Part shown: piece by piece, positions 43,622 through 52,229 of the stretch
Layout: each line of letters opens with the position of its first letter
How positions within the stretch are numbered: the stretch's first letter is position 1
Source: G965202665 sp965243835
GTDB lineage: Bacteria; Actinomycetota; Acidimicrobiia; Spongiisociales; Spongiisociaceae
NCBI GenBank assembly: GCA_965243835.1
Contig: OZ251578.1
Coordinates: 1,364,001 to 1,428,000 of the forward strand
DNA length: 64,000 nt
Direction of reading: 5' to 3'
Made by a program: the position numbers and the translations under genes
The notes under the pieces: model-generated
The model's database searches: none
The model's input: only the letters and a program-made list of their open reading frames with translations
Told to the model about the DNA's origin: nothing

Positions 43622-44707
43622 ATGCCGCAGACGGTGCGAGGGGTTATTTCCCGGGCGGCGGGGGAGCCGGTGGAGATGACGGAGGTGGTGGTGCCCGACC
43701 CGGGTCCGGGGGAGGCGGTGGTGGACATTCAGGCGTGCGGGGTGTGCCACACCGACCTGCATTACCGGGAGGGGGGCATCAACGATGAGTTTCCGTTCCT
43801 GCTGGGGCACGAGGCGGCCGGGCTGGTGGCGGAGACGGGACCGGGGGTGGACGATGTGGCCCCCGGTGATTTCGTGATTCTGAACTGGCGGGCGGTGTGC
43901 GGCCAGTGCCGGTCCTGTCGGCGGGGCAAATCCCACATTTGCTTCGACACCCACAACGCCGTCGGCAAAATGACGTTGACCGACGGTTCCGTCCTGTCCC
44001 CGGCCTTGGGGATCGGGGCTTTTGCGGAGTCCACCCTGGTGGCGGCCGGGCAGTGCACCAAAGTGAACCCGGAGGCTTCCCCGGCCGCGGCCGGCTTGCT
44101 GGGATGCGGGGTGATGGCCGGGATCGGGGCGGCGGTCAACACCGGCGAAGTGGGCCGGGGGGACTCGGTGGCCGTGTTCGGATGCGGCGGAGTGGGGGAC
44201 GGGGCCGTGGCCGGGGCCAACCTGGCCGGGGCCTCGATCATCATCGCGGTGGACATCGACGACCGGAAACTGGAATGGGCCAAGGGCTTCGGCGCCACCC
44301 ATACCGTCAACTCGACGCAGACCGACCCGGTGGAGGCCATTCGGGAGTTGACCGGCGGCAACGGGGTGGATGTGGCCATTGAAGCGATCGGTTTGCCGCA
44401 CACCTATCGGCAGGCGTTCGAAGCCCGCGACTTGGCGGGCACGGTGGTGCTGGTGGGAGTGCCCACTCCGGATATGACCATCGAACTGCCGTTTCTGGAG
44501 GTGTTCGGGCGGGGCGGGGCCCTCAAATCCAGTTGGTACGGGGATTGCCTGCCCTCCCGGGACTTCCCCATGCTCATCGACCTGTATATGCAGGGGCGGC
44601 TGGACCTGGACGGTTTCGTGTCGGAGACCATCGGGCTGGGCGATGTGGAGGAGGCTTTCCACAAGATGGAAAGGGGCGAGGTGCTCCGGTCGGTGGTGAT
44701 GTTCTGA
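43622..44707 (+). CDS. mscR: Mycothiol-dependent formaldehyde dehydrogenase / S-nitrosomycothiol reductase
   Basis: A 361-residue zinc dehydrogenase that oxidises S-hydroxymethyl-mycothiol and reduces S-nitrosomycothiol in actinobacteria. The N-terminus (VRGVISRAAGEPVEMTEV), CGVCHTDLHY, the Cys4 structural zinc loop (CGQCRSCRRGKSHIC), the NAD motif FGCGGVGDG and the conserved SSWYGDCLPSRDFP fit the MscR/AdhE2 family. ATG 43622 is preferred, with AAGGAGG six bases upstream; an ATG at 43616 overlaps that site. The next gene is a beta-lactamase-fold hydrolase, the same pairing as Rv2259-Rv2260 in Mycobacterium. Confidence 0.92.
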   Translation: MPQTVRGVISRAAGEPVEMTEVVVPDPGPGEAVVDIQACGVCHTDLHYREGGINDEFPFLLGHEAAGLVAETGPGVDDVAPGDFVILNWRAVCGQCRSCRRGKSHICFDTHNAVGKMTLTDGSVLSPALGIGAFAESTLVAAGQCTKVNPEASPAAAGLLGCGVMAGIGAAVNTGEVGRGDSVAVFGCGGVGDGAVAGANLAGASIIIAVDIDDRKLEWAKGFGATHTVNSTQTDPVEAIRELTGGNGVDVAIEAIGLPHTYRQAFEARDLAGTVVLVGVPTPDMTIELPFLEVFGRGGALKSSWYGDCLPSRDFPMLIDLYMQGRLDLDGFVSETIGLGDVEEAFHKMERGEVLRSVVMF

Positions 44708-44728
44708 TACCGGCGCGGGAGGCGTGAG

Positions 44729-45358
44729 ATGACCTGGGAACTGGTAACCACCGACGGCTTCTTCGCCTTGGACGGGGGCGAATGGGCGGTGACCAACAAT
44801 ATTTGGCTGGCGGGCAACGACCGGGAAGTGCTGGTGTTCGACGCCTCCCACGACCACCGGCCGATCGCGGCCGCAGTAGGGGGACGGCGGGTGCGGGCCA
44901 TCGCCCTCACCCATGGGCACAACGACCACATCAACGCCGCCGTCGCTCTGCGGGAAGCGGTGGATGCCCCGATTTTGCTTCATCCCGCGGACCGGATGCT
45001 GTGGGACATGGTGTACGAAACGGAGGAACCGGACGGGGACTTGCAACCGGGGGAGGAGTTGCAGGGGGGCGGGCGCCGGTTGGGAATCATCTCCACTCCC
45101 GGCCACACTCCCGGTTCCTGTTGCTTCCGGGATGAGGCGGGCCGGATCGTAGTGTCGGGCGACACCCTGTTCAACGGGGGGCCGGGGGCCACCGGCCGCT
45201 CCTTTAGCGACGAGCCGACCATTCTGCGCAGCATACGGGACCGCTTGCTGACGTTGCCGGACGATGTGGCGGTGCACACCGGCCATGGCGACGTCACTAC
45301 CATCGGGGCGGAGCGGGCGGTGGTGGCGGCGCGCATCGCCGAACTGGGATTGGACTAA
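44729..45358 (+). CDS. Metallo-beta-lactamase-fold hydrolase, mycothiol pathway
   Basis: A 209-residue hydrolase. The zinc-binding motif THGHNDH is at 61-67, followed by the third-site His in STPGHTPGS, the bridging Asp in VSGDTLFN and the last His in HTGHGD. It follows mscR by 21 bases, and the same pair occurs in mycobacteria, where it is thought to act on mycothiol conjugates (for example hydrolysing S-formyl-mycothiol). The role is inferred from this context. Confidence 0.88.
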   Translation: MTWELVTTDGFFALDGGEWAVTNNIWLAGNDREVLVFDASHDHRPIAAAVGGRRVRAIALTHGHNDHINAAVALREAVDAPILLHPADRMLWDMVYETEEPDGDLQPGEELQGGGRRLGIISTPGHTPGSCCFRDEAGRIVVSGDTLFNGGPGATGRSFSDEPTILRSIRDRLLTLPDDVAVHTGHGDVTTIGAERAVVAARIAELGLD

Positions 45359-45389
45359 ACTGGGAGGAGTCGTCGCCCGCGGGCGGCGG

Positions 45390-45473
45390 GTCGGAGTGGC
45401 GGAATTGGTAGACGCGCTAGGTTGAGGGCCTAGTGCCCGTTAGGGCGTGGAGGTTCGAGTCCTCTCTCCGACA
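45390..45473 (+). tRNA. tRNA-Leu (anticodon GAG)
   Basis: Acceptor arms GTCGGAG (45390-45396) and CTCCGAC (45466-45472) pair. The anticodon stem CTAGG/CCTAG encloses TTGAGGG with anticodon GAG, which reads CUC and CUU. The long variable arm (TGCCCGTTAGGGCG) identifies a class II tRNA. The discriminator is A45473 and CCA is not encoded. The next start codon is only three bases beyond. Confidence 0.96.
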
Positions 45474-45475
45474 CT

Positions 45476-46018
45476 ATGAAACCTTTGGAAACCTTGGAGA
45501 TCGGCGCGCCCGAAATTGACGCCCGCGCTTTTATAGCCCCCGGGACGCACATTTACGGGAAGGTGCGAGTGGAGGAGGGGGCGGTGATAATGTTCGGGGC
45601 GTCCTTGCGGGCCGAGTTGGACCCGATCGTGATCGGCCGGTTCAGCAACGTGCAGGACAATGTGGTGATGCACGCCGACGAGGGTTTGCCCTGCCTGGTG
45701 GGGGAGCGGGTGACGGTGGGGCACAACGCCACCGTGCACGGGGCGGCGGTGGGGGACAATTGCCTGATCGGGATCGGGGCCCGGGCCTTGAATGGTTCGC
45801 GGCTGGGGGAGGGGGCGTGGCTGGCGTCGGGGGCGGTGCTCCCCGAAGGCCGGGAAATACCCCCCTGGACGCTGGCGGTGGGCATCCCCGCCAAACCGGT
45901 GCGGGAGTTGACCCCCGAGGAGATAGAACGCCAAGCCGGAGGCGTGGAGCACTACCAGCAATTCGCCGCCGCCTACCGCCGCCTGCTGGAAGGGACGGCA
46001 AAGGAAGACCGGCAATGA
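45476..46018 (+). CDS. Gamma-carbonic-anhydrase-like left-handed beta-helix protein
   Basis: A 180-residue hexapeptide-repeat protein of the gamma-CA/YrdA type. The three zinc ligands are H66 (VMHADEG), H83 and H88 (VGHNATVHG). The C-terminal helix (EEIERQAGGVEHYQQFAAAY) is typical. Many such proteins bind metal without proven carbonic anhydrase activity. It begins three bases after tRNA-Leu, and its stop overlaps the next ATG. Confidence 0.88.
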   Translation: MKPLETLEIGAPEIDARAFIAPGTHIYGKVRVEEGAVIMFGASLRAELDPIVIGRFSNVQDNVVMHADEGLPCLVGERVTVGHNATVHGAAVGDNCLIGIGARALNGSRLGEGAWLASGAVLPEGREIPPWTLAVGIPAKPVRELTPEEIERQAGGVEHYQQFAAAYRRLLEGTAKEDRQ

Positions 46019-46404
46019 TTACCTATGACGCTCCTTGCGACAGAGAAGAACCCGGGGGGACCTTGGTGGAGCGTAGAGCCTTGAGCGGATTGTGGTACAT
46101 CCAACAAGGTATTTTCCGTGTGTTGAGCAAAACAGACGGTAAAGAATTCAGTGATTATGTACAGGATACCGATTTGAGAGATATAGTAGAGGTAAATTTG
46201 ATTATGATCGCTAGTTCTTTATCCTCCTTGAAAAATATGAATTGGGATAATAAAAACCAATATCAAGATATCATGAGTATCAAAGCGGATTTGATTGAAA
46301 ACTATCGTGATATCGATAATCAATTTATTTGGGAAATAATCACGCAAACTTTGCCGCAACTACAACAAGAAGTTCAGTCTGTATTTGATGAGATAGATCC
46401 ATAG
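46015..46404 (+). CDS. HepT-like HEPN protein lacking the catalytic motif (129 aa)
   Basis: An AT-rich gene whose start overlaps the carbonic-anhydrase stop (ATGA). The C-terminal half aligns with HepT toxins of the MntA/HepT system: DLIENYRDIDNQFIWEIITQ corresponds to the family's R-x4-H-x-Y-x-x-(I/V)D-x-x-x-(V/I)W block. At the active site, however, the Arg is K90 and the His is E95; only Y97 is kept. No nucleotidyltransferase (MntA) partner is adjacent. It is therefore either a dead toxin, an immunity-type relic or a protein with a new binding role. The family match is by eye. Confidence 0.62.
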   Translation: MITYDAPCDREEPGGTLVERRALSGLWYIQQGIFRVLSKTDGKEFSDYVQDTDLRDIVEVNLIMIASSLSSLKNMNWDNKNQYQDIMSIKADLIENYRDIDNQFIWEIITQTLPQLQQEVQSVFDEIDP

Positions 46405-46409
46405 ATGAA

Positions 46410-47594
46410 CTATTTACGACGTTCTTGTTTGGTGCGTTTGACAGTCCATCGATATGACAACCACCCCGTAACCAACCAGGCGACAGGTTCCCACCAACGT
46501 TGACTCCATCCTTCAAGTGAGCTTAAAGAACTTATAACCTGGGTGGAGCCCACGGTGGTGAGCACTACCAGCAGAACCGTGATCCAGTCTTGACCCATTT
46601 CACGTCGGTAGTTAACCTGGCGTTGACGGAGTTCGCGTCTTCTTTCGACAGTACGCTCTATGATAGGCAAGGTGCTCTCCAAGGCTACTACTTCATTTGC
46701 GAGACGGCTAGTGGACACCAACTGGCTGAAGACTTCTACATGCCGGGTAGAGGCGGTTGAAGATAGCTGTAGACTCTGGTAACGCTGTAGACAACGTGTC
46801 ATTTCAATCAGAATACCATCCTGATCGGGGTCTGATTCTTCGTTATTCAAGGTAGCCGTTACCCTTTTATTTAGTTGATGGCAAAGGTTCCATAACGACT
46901 GTAACCGGAGTTCCATATTCACTAGCATTTGTTTAGCGGCTTGTACATTTTCGCGTCCGCAGGTTACGGCCACTACTGCTGACCATGTGGCATAAATGAT
47001 TGTGTTAGGGTCGGTATCAATATTTTTCACTTTATCCATAGAAGCAAATTCCACAAAATCAGAGTTTAGTTCGCGGATTTTACGTATAGAGGTTTCATCA
47101 GTTACACCTACTGCGGAGCGATCGGCTACTATCTTAAGCGCGTCTTCAGAATTTTCAGTTGGTGGCCTGTCAAGTTCCAGTACATAAAAATTGAATACAT
47201 AGTCGGTAGTGGATTGACGCCAATCTCGCGCTCCTAGATTTTCCAGCACCGCGGCCAGTACCGGATCACCTTCGTTGAGAAGTAGATGTTTATTCAGATG
47301 ATTGCGGTCAATCAAGATATCTTGCGCCAGTTCATATAGGTCATCTAATGAACCGGGTTGAGGCTCTGAGCGGTGTAGTAAGAAACAAACTGAAGTATCA
47401 ACAAAGGCCAGATCTACGTTGTATTCGAGTTCGTTCTTTGTTTTGACCGGATCCGGTAGACGGTAGGCAGTGGCTTCTTCGGTTCCTATAGCGTCAGAAC
47501 GCGGCCAGCCTTGCATTTTGACCTGCGACTGAGCCAAGTCTGCTTGCTCCCCTCCGATCTCAAATGGCAGAATCGCATATTCGTGGAGGATCAT
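46410..47594 (-). CDS. Hypothetical protein with C-terminal membrane hairpin (394 aa)
   Basis: The start is ATG 47594, overlapping the stop of the isochorismatase-like gene (ATGA). The soluble part begins MILHEYAILPFEIGGEQADL and is rich in helices, including a long one near 250-330. It ends in two membrane segments (about 333-353 and 362-382, WITVLLVVLTTVGSTQV and PVAWLVTGWLSY) and a basic tail. The plan, soluble helices followed by a two-helix hairpin, recalls CorA/DUF155-like proteins, but no signature is present. It is lower in GC than its surroundings. An in-frame extension upstream overlaps the previous gene and is not used. Confidence 0.65.
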   Translation of the reverse strand: MILHEYAILPFEIGGEQADLAQSQVKMQGWPRSDAIGTEEATAYRLPDPVKTKNELEYNVDLAFVDTSVCFLLHRSEPQPGSLDDLYELAQDILIDRNHLNKHLLLNEGDPVLAAVLENLGARDWRQSTTDYVFNFYVLELDRPPTENSEDALKIVADRSAVGVTDETSIRKIRELNSDFVEFASMDKVKNIDTDPNTIIYATWSAVVAVTCGRENVQAAKQMLVNMELRLQSLWNLCHQLNKRVTATLNNEESDPDQDGILIEMTRCLQRYQSLQLSSTASTRHVEVFSQLVSTSRLANEVVALESTLPIIERTVERRRELRQRQVNYRREMGQDWITVLLVVLTTVGSTQVISSLSSLEGWSQRWWEPVAWLVTGWLSYRWTVKRTKQERRK

Positions 47595-48106
47595 TGGATT
47601 TGGCGGGCTCCGATTTGGCGGCGGAGGATTAGCAGGGCCGCTTGATGGTGTTCCTCCCCGGCATGGCTGGCGGACGCTTTGGACAGCACTACCGGTCGGA
47701 TTCCGTTCTCGAACAGGTCCACGGCGCATTTCATTACGCATACATCGGTGTCGATGCCGCATACGTGCACCTCGCTGATAGCCCGGTTGCGAAGGTTGTC
47801 CAAGAAATCAGGGTTAACACAGGTGTAGGTGGTTTTGTCAATAATCTCCGCCTTGGGAGAAGCGCAGAAAGCGAGTTCCGTGTCCCGCGACCCCTCCCCG
47901 AAGCGGTGCCAGTCGAGCAGACCGCGATGGGGGGAGTCGGTGCCGTTGATGAACCGAGTGGCGAAAATATGTTCGTAGCGGGTTTGCAACTCTTCCACCG
48001 CCCGGATGACGTATCTGGTGGAGTCGTTGATGAACCCTTTCTGAACATCCACGATCAGCAAAGCCGTGTCCAGCGGCTCAAGTTCGGAGGCGGGGTCGGT
48101 CATCAT
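47591..48106 (-). CDS. Isochorismatase-like cysteine hydrolase
   Basis: A 171-residue member of the isochorismatase superfamily (nicotinamidase-like fold). The catalytic triad is visible as D20 (LIVDVQKGF), K91 (IIDKTTY) and C123 (CGIDTDVCVM). The substrate cannot be told from sequence. A TATACT box at 48113-48118 lies six bases before the start and there is no ribosome site, so the mRNA is probably leaderless. The stop overlaps the next gene. Confidence 0.85.
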   Translation of the reverse strand: MMTDPASELEPLDTALLIVDVQKGFINDSTRYVIRAVEELQTRYEHIFATRFINGTDSPHRGLLDWHRFGEGSRDTELAFCASPKAEIIDKTTYTCVNPDFLDNLRNRAISEVHVCGIDTDVCVMKCAVDLFENGIRPVVLSKASASHAGEEHHQAALLILRRQIGARQIQ

Positions 48107-48112
48107 TAGGTG

Positions 48113-48118
48113 AGTATA
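48113..48118 (-). promoter_or_regulatory. Candidate -10 element, leaderless start of the isochorismatase-like gene
   Basis: TATACT on the minus strand, six bases upstream of the ATG at 48106. Confidence 0.4.
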
Positions 48119-48172
48119 CCAACATCATGGTTATCCCGAGACCGTGACGGGCCGTTCCAACCGGGGGAGGGG

Positions 48173-50425
48173 TTAGTCGGTTGGTTCTGGTTGCGTTTCG
48201 GCGGGCTCTGGTTCGTCGTCGTCCTCCTCCGTGGCGGGGGGCGCCGGGTCGGCGGGGTCTTCGGTCCAGGTGGGTTCGCCGGGGTCGGCGACCGGGGGGG
48301 CGATCAGGGGCAGGACTACGGTGAACTCGGTGGATTCGCCCTCTTCGGTTTTGACCTTGATTTCCCCGCCGTGTTCGCGGATTATGTCATTGGACAGGGC
48401 CAACCCCAGACCGGTTCCCTTGTCGGTGGCTTTGGTGGTGAAAAACGGGTTGAAAATCTTGTCCAGGATTTCTTCGGGAATTCCGCCCCCGTTGTCGCGA
48501 ATGCTTATCCTCGCCGTGTCCCGGACCTGGCTGGTTTTAATCCACACCGTGGGCATATAACCCGTTTCCCCCTCTTCCTCCAGTTTGCGGCGCCGTTCGT
48601 CGGTGGCCTGGCAGGCGTTGCCGACGATGTTCAGGAACACCCGCCCCAGGTCCTGCGGAACCACCTCCAGCGAACCCATCTCCGGGTCGTAGTCCTTTTC
48701 GATGGTCAAGTTGAAGTCGGGGTCCACCGCCCGGGCGCTGTGGTAGGCGAGCAGGGTGTGCTGCTCAACCAGCCCGTTGATTTCGGTGGACTGGCGATCG
48801 CCTCCGCCCCGGCCCATCCGCAACATATCCTGCACGATCCGGTTGGCACGGTCGCCGTGGGAGCGGATGCGCTCCAGGTTGTCGGTCAAATCCTGGACGA
48901 TCTCCAACAGTTCCTCCCGTTGCTCCGCCCGGTCCGCGTCTTCTTCGTCCAGCACCTCCCGCAACTCCGCGATCAGTTCCTCGGAGGCCTCCGAAAAGTT
49001 TTTGACGAAGTTGAGGGGGTTGCGGATCTCGTGCGCCACCCCGGCCGTCACCTCGCCCAAAGCGGCCAGTTTCTCCCGCATTACTATTTGGTCCTGGGCC
49101 TGCTCCAGCTCCTCCAGCACATCCTCCAACTGGGTGTTTTTGTCCCCCAGTTCCTGGGCCAGTTGCTCCACCAGGTTCAGGCGCTGCACCTCCAAGGCGT
49201 GGCGGCGGAACACTTCCAGGGCCTCCGCCATCTCCGCCAACTCGCCCCGCCCTTCGACCACCACGTTTTCCTCCAACTCGCCTTCCGCCATGCGGCGCAT
49301 CCGGCCCGACAGACGGTTGATGCGGCGGAGCAGAACCCGGCCTATCAAGCCCCAGCTGATGAGCAATCCGCCGATTAAACCCAAGCCGCTGATGGTCAAT
49401 AGCACGGTGCGTCCGGTGCGGATGGCCTGAGTGGAGGCCTGCGTGGCCAGGTTGGCTTCTTCCTGGGCGGCGTCCACCACTTCGTCGACCGCCGTTACCA
49501 GCGACACCTCCAGCTCTTGGTTCTGTTCCAGCAGGTTCCGTTGGCGTTCGTCCCGCCGCAACCGATCGGCCAGCAAGTCGAACCCGCTGTCGGCGCTGGT
49601 GCCTATTTCAATAAGCCGGTCCAAAAGGACTTCCACTTGCCTGCGCAGGGCCGAGTCGCCCAAGGCGTTGAGGTTGGCGTTCAAATGGCCAGCGGTTGAT
49701 TCGAAGCTTTCCCGCAACGGTTCCACCTGAGCCGCACTGGAAACGCTGAAGGCGCTGGACAGCAACTGGATGGCCAGGGTGGAATCAGCCCGCAAGGCGG
49801 CCAGGTTGCGGTACAGGTTGAGCTGGGTTTCAGAAAAATGCTCTTCCCGGGGAGCGCGCTCGTCTCCCAATGTCCGATAGCCGGTGATCTGGTAGAAAAG
49901 TTGGTCGTCGATCGCCGGAACCAGCAGGGCGGTCAACCGGTTGCGCAGGTCGTTCAGATCCGACAGCAGGGCATCGCTTCGTTCCACCAGGATGAAACTG
50001 TCCGGCTTTTCGTTTTCTATGGTGTCCAGGTTGGAGAACATCGTCTGGGCGTCGGTGCGGATGCGGTCGAACAGGGAATCGGCGGCGCCCATCTCGTCCA
50101 GGACCGCGACTTGCGCCTGGAAGGCGGCCTGCGCTTGGTCGATTTCGGCCGCCACCGCCGCCAGTTGCGCGTCGTCTTCGGCGGCGGCCAAGCGGGGGGC
50201 GGCAGCCACCAGGATGCCCCCCGAATCGGCGATGCGGATGGCGGCGGCCATGGACGGAATGCTTTCTTCGGCCACCTGGTTCTGGGCGTCGCTGATCCGG
50301 TTGAAGGAAAACCAGGAGACGGCGGCGGCGATGATAGTCAGGGCCAAGGCCCCGCCGATCGCCACATATATCTGGGCGGCGATGCGAAACCGGACGTTCA
50401 ACAGCCGCAGGAGGAAACCGGCCAA
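48173..50425 (-). CDS. Membrane sensor histidine kinase
   Basis: A protein of about 750 residues. It has an N-terminal membrane helix (about 14-37), a large helical extracytoplasmic domain, a second membrane helix (about 350-370), HAMP, a coiled coil, the dimerisation/phosphoacceptor domain (VAHEIRNPLNF, His at about 463), and the ATPase domain with an N box (NIVGNACQA) and G boxes (DNGGGIPEEI, then TGLGLALS). A Pro/Glu-rich tail ends the protein. The TTG at 50425 is chosen because GGAGGGGG lies upstream and it sits two bases after the stop of the binding-protein gene; an upstream frame extension overlaps that gene. It is the last gene of the signalling run. Confidence 0.9.
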   Translation of the reverse strand: MAGFLLRLLNVRFRIAAQIYVAIGGALALTIIAAAVSWFSFNRISDAQNQVAEESIPSMAAAIRIADSGGILVAAAPRLAAAEDDAQLAAVAAEIDQAQAAFQAQVAVLDEMGAADSLFDRIRTDAQTMFSNLDTIENEKPDSFILVERSDALLSDLNDLRNRLTALLVPAIDDQLFYQITGYRTLGDERAPREEHFSETQLNLYRNLAALRADSTLAIQLLSSAFSVSSAAQVEPLRESFESTAGHLNANLNALGDSALRRQVEVLLDRLIEIGTSADSGFDLLADRLRRDERQRNLLEQNQELEVSLVTAVDEVVDAAQEEANLATQASTQAIRTGRTVLLTISGLGLIGGLLISWGLIGRVLLRRINRLSGRMRRMAEGELEENVVVEGRGELAEMAEALEVFRRHALEVQRLNLVEQLAQELGDKNTQLEDVLEELEQAQDQIVMREKLAALGEVTAGVAHEIRNPLNFVKNFSEASEELIAELREVLDEEDADRAEQREELLEIVQDLTDNLERIRSHGDRANRIVQDMLRMGRGGGDRQSTEINGLVEQHTLLAYHSARAVDPDFNLTIEKDYDPEMGSLEVVPQDLGRVFLNIVGNACQATDERRRKLEEEGETGYMPTVWIKTSQVRDTARISIRDNGGGIPEEILDKIFNPFFTTKATDKGTGLGLALSNDIIREHGGEIKVKTEEGESTEFTVVLPLIAPPVADPGEPTWTEDPADPAPPATEEDDDEPEPAETQPEPTD

Positions 50426-50427
50426 AC

Positions 50428-51684
50428 TCAGCCCCCTCCGTCGCCGATGCGCAGGGTGTCGACGGGCCGGTAACGGCCGTCCCCGTCGATGACGGTTACG
50501 AACACCCGGTCCGAACCCTGGTTGTCGTCCGTTCCGTAGGTGAGGGGGAACCCGTCGATGTCGACGTCTTCCGTTCGCAACATGGCATCCAAAAAACAAG
50601 TGCGGTCCACTACCCGCCCGCACCGTTCCAAACCGGCGATGGCCAGCCGTCCCGCCAGATAGCCTTCCAACGATACGAAACCCGGTTCCGCACCCGGGGC
50701 GTATTCATTCAGCGCCCGTTGGTAGGCGGCCACCACCGGATGCGAAACATCGGTGGGGAAGGGCACCACCTGGGTGACGAACACTCCCTCTCCGGTCGGG
50801 CCCAACTCCCGGGCCAAGGCGTTGGAGCCCACGAAGGAAAGGGTGATGAACACCGAATCCATCCCGACTTGCCGGGCCCAGGCGATGAGGGCGGCCACCG
50901 GTTGGTACGCCCCCACCACGATCACCCCCTCCGGGTCCCCTTGCATCAGATCCAGCAGGCCGGTTTTAACGGCGGTGGTGTTGCGGGGATACAGCCCGAT
51001 GGACACCGGTTGCATGTTCCGCCGTCGCATGGCCTCCAGCGCCCCTTGATAGCCGGTGCGTCCGAAGGAATCGTCCTGGTACATAATGGCGATGCGCTCC
51101 ATGCCCAAGTCGGTGGTGAGACGGGCCACCATCTCCTCGGTTTCCTGATCGTAGGAGGCGCGCAGGTTGACGACGTTGCTCCAAGATTCCTCGCGCAGGA
51201 AAGCGGCCCCGGTGAAGGGGGCGATGAAGGGAACGCCCGCCGCGGCCGCCAACGGGGCCGCCGACCGGGAAGTGGGGGTGCCCACCTCCCCGATCAGGGC
51301 GAACACCTCCTCCTGTTCTATCAGTTGCGTGGTATTGCTGACGGCCGTCTCCGGCTCGTAGGTGTCATCCAAGGCGACCAGTTCCAACATTCGGCCGTGC
51401 ACCCCGCCCGCCCGGTTGGCTTCGGCGAAGGCGGACTCTATGCCCTGCCTCATTCCGATCCCCAGTTCCCTGGCGGGACCGCTGAAGGCCGCCGACTGTC
51501 CAAACCGGATGCGGTCCATGGAGATGCCGGCGGCGGCGCTCGAGCGGGACCCGCCCAGATCGGGGATGGTGATGATCGATTGGGTGGTCGGGGGAGGCGC
51601 GGCGGAGTCCGAACATCCCGCAATCAGCAATGCCAGGCCCAGCAATGCCGCCCGCGACAATCGGGACGGGGCGCGGGCCTTCAT
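50428..51684 (-). CDS. ABC-type (branched-chain amino-acid binding) lipoprotein, likely ligand sensor
   Basis: Periplasmic-binding-protein fold of the Leu/Ile/Val-binding type. From ATG 51684, a lipoprotein signal (LLGLALLIAGC, Cys at residue 24) is followed by RIRFGQSAAFSGPARELGIG and the two lobes. There are no permease or ATPase genes nearby. Its place directly before a histidine kinase suggests it presents a ligand to the kinase rather than importing it. A longer start at 51753 would overlap the previous gene. Confidence 0.88.
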   Translation of the reverse strand: MKARAPSRLSRAALLGLALLIAGCSDSAAPPPTTQSIITIPDLGGSRSSAAAGISMDRIRFGQSAAFSGPARELGIGMRQGIESAFAEANRAGGVHGRMLELVALDDTYEPETAVSNTTQLIEQEEVFALIGEVGTPTSRSAAPLAAAAGVPFIAPFTGAAFLREESWSNVVNLRASYDQETEEMVARLTTDLGMERIAIMYQDDSFGRTGYQGALEAMRRRNMQPVSIGLYPRNTTAVKTGLLDLMQGDPEGVIVVGAYQPVAALIAWARQVGMDSVFITLSFVGSNALARELGPTGEGVFVTQVVPFPTDVSHPVVAAYQRALNEYAPGAEPGFVSLEGYLAGRLAIAGLERCGRVVDRTCFLDAMLRTEDVDIDGFPLTYGTDDNQGSDRVFVTVIDGDGRYRPVDTLRIGDGGG

Positions 51685-51733
51685 CCGGGCGGGGTTCCGG
51701 GAATAGGGTTCGCCCAGACCGCCCAGACGTTGG

Positions 51734-52204
51734 TTAGCCGGAATCCGGTTCATTGGAACGGTAGGAATCGTCGGCGATGGACACGATCAGGGTCAGATGG
51801 TTGCGGCCCTCCTCCCGCTGATAGGTGGCGTCGTCCACGATCTCGCGTACCATATGCACGCCCAACCCGCCGATGGGCCGGTCCTCCAACGGGGCGTCCA
51901 AGTCGGGGAGGGGGGCGTCCCGGATCGGGTCGAACGGCGTCCCGTTGTCGAACAGTTCGATAGTCAGGGTGTCCTTTTGGGAGGCGAGCGTGATCTCCAA
52001 CTCGCCGTCGCCTTGCTGATTGCGTCCGTGGGTGAGGGAGTTGAGACCCAACTCCTCCAAAATAAGGTTCACCTTGTACACCAAAGGGGCGGGCCACCTC
52101 TCCCGGATCCCAAGTTCCTCCACCGCGGCCGTTATATGGGTCAGGATGTCGGCGTTGGTTTCACCGCTTCCGGTGTTGAACTTGAGGGTGAGTTCGTTGC
52201 TCAA
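51734..52204 (-). CDS. RsbW-like serine kinase / anti-sigma-type ATPase
   Basis: A 156-residue GHKL ATPase of the RsbW/SpoIIAB type. The N box is LILEELGLNSLTHG and the G box GGLGVHMVREIVDD. In partner switching such a kinase binds a sigma factor or other target and phosphorylates the STAS protein. The TTG at 52204 is taken as start, since an upstream frame would overlap the phosphatase gene. It lies 25 bases after that gene. Confidence 0.88.
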   Translation of the reverse strand: MSNELTLKFNTGSGETNADILTHITAAVEELGIRERWPAPLVYKVNLILEELGLNSLTHGRNQQGDGELEITLASQKDTLTIELFDNGTPFDPIRDAPLPDLDAPLEDRPIGGLGVHMVREIVDDATYQREEGRNHLTLIVSIADDSYRSNEPDSG

Positions 52205-52229
52205 TGGTCGTCCCGTTCCTGGGTTTCTC

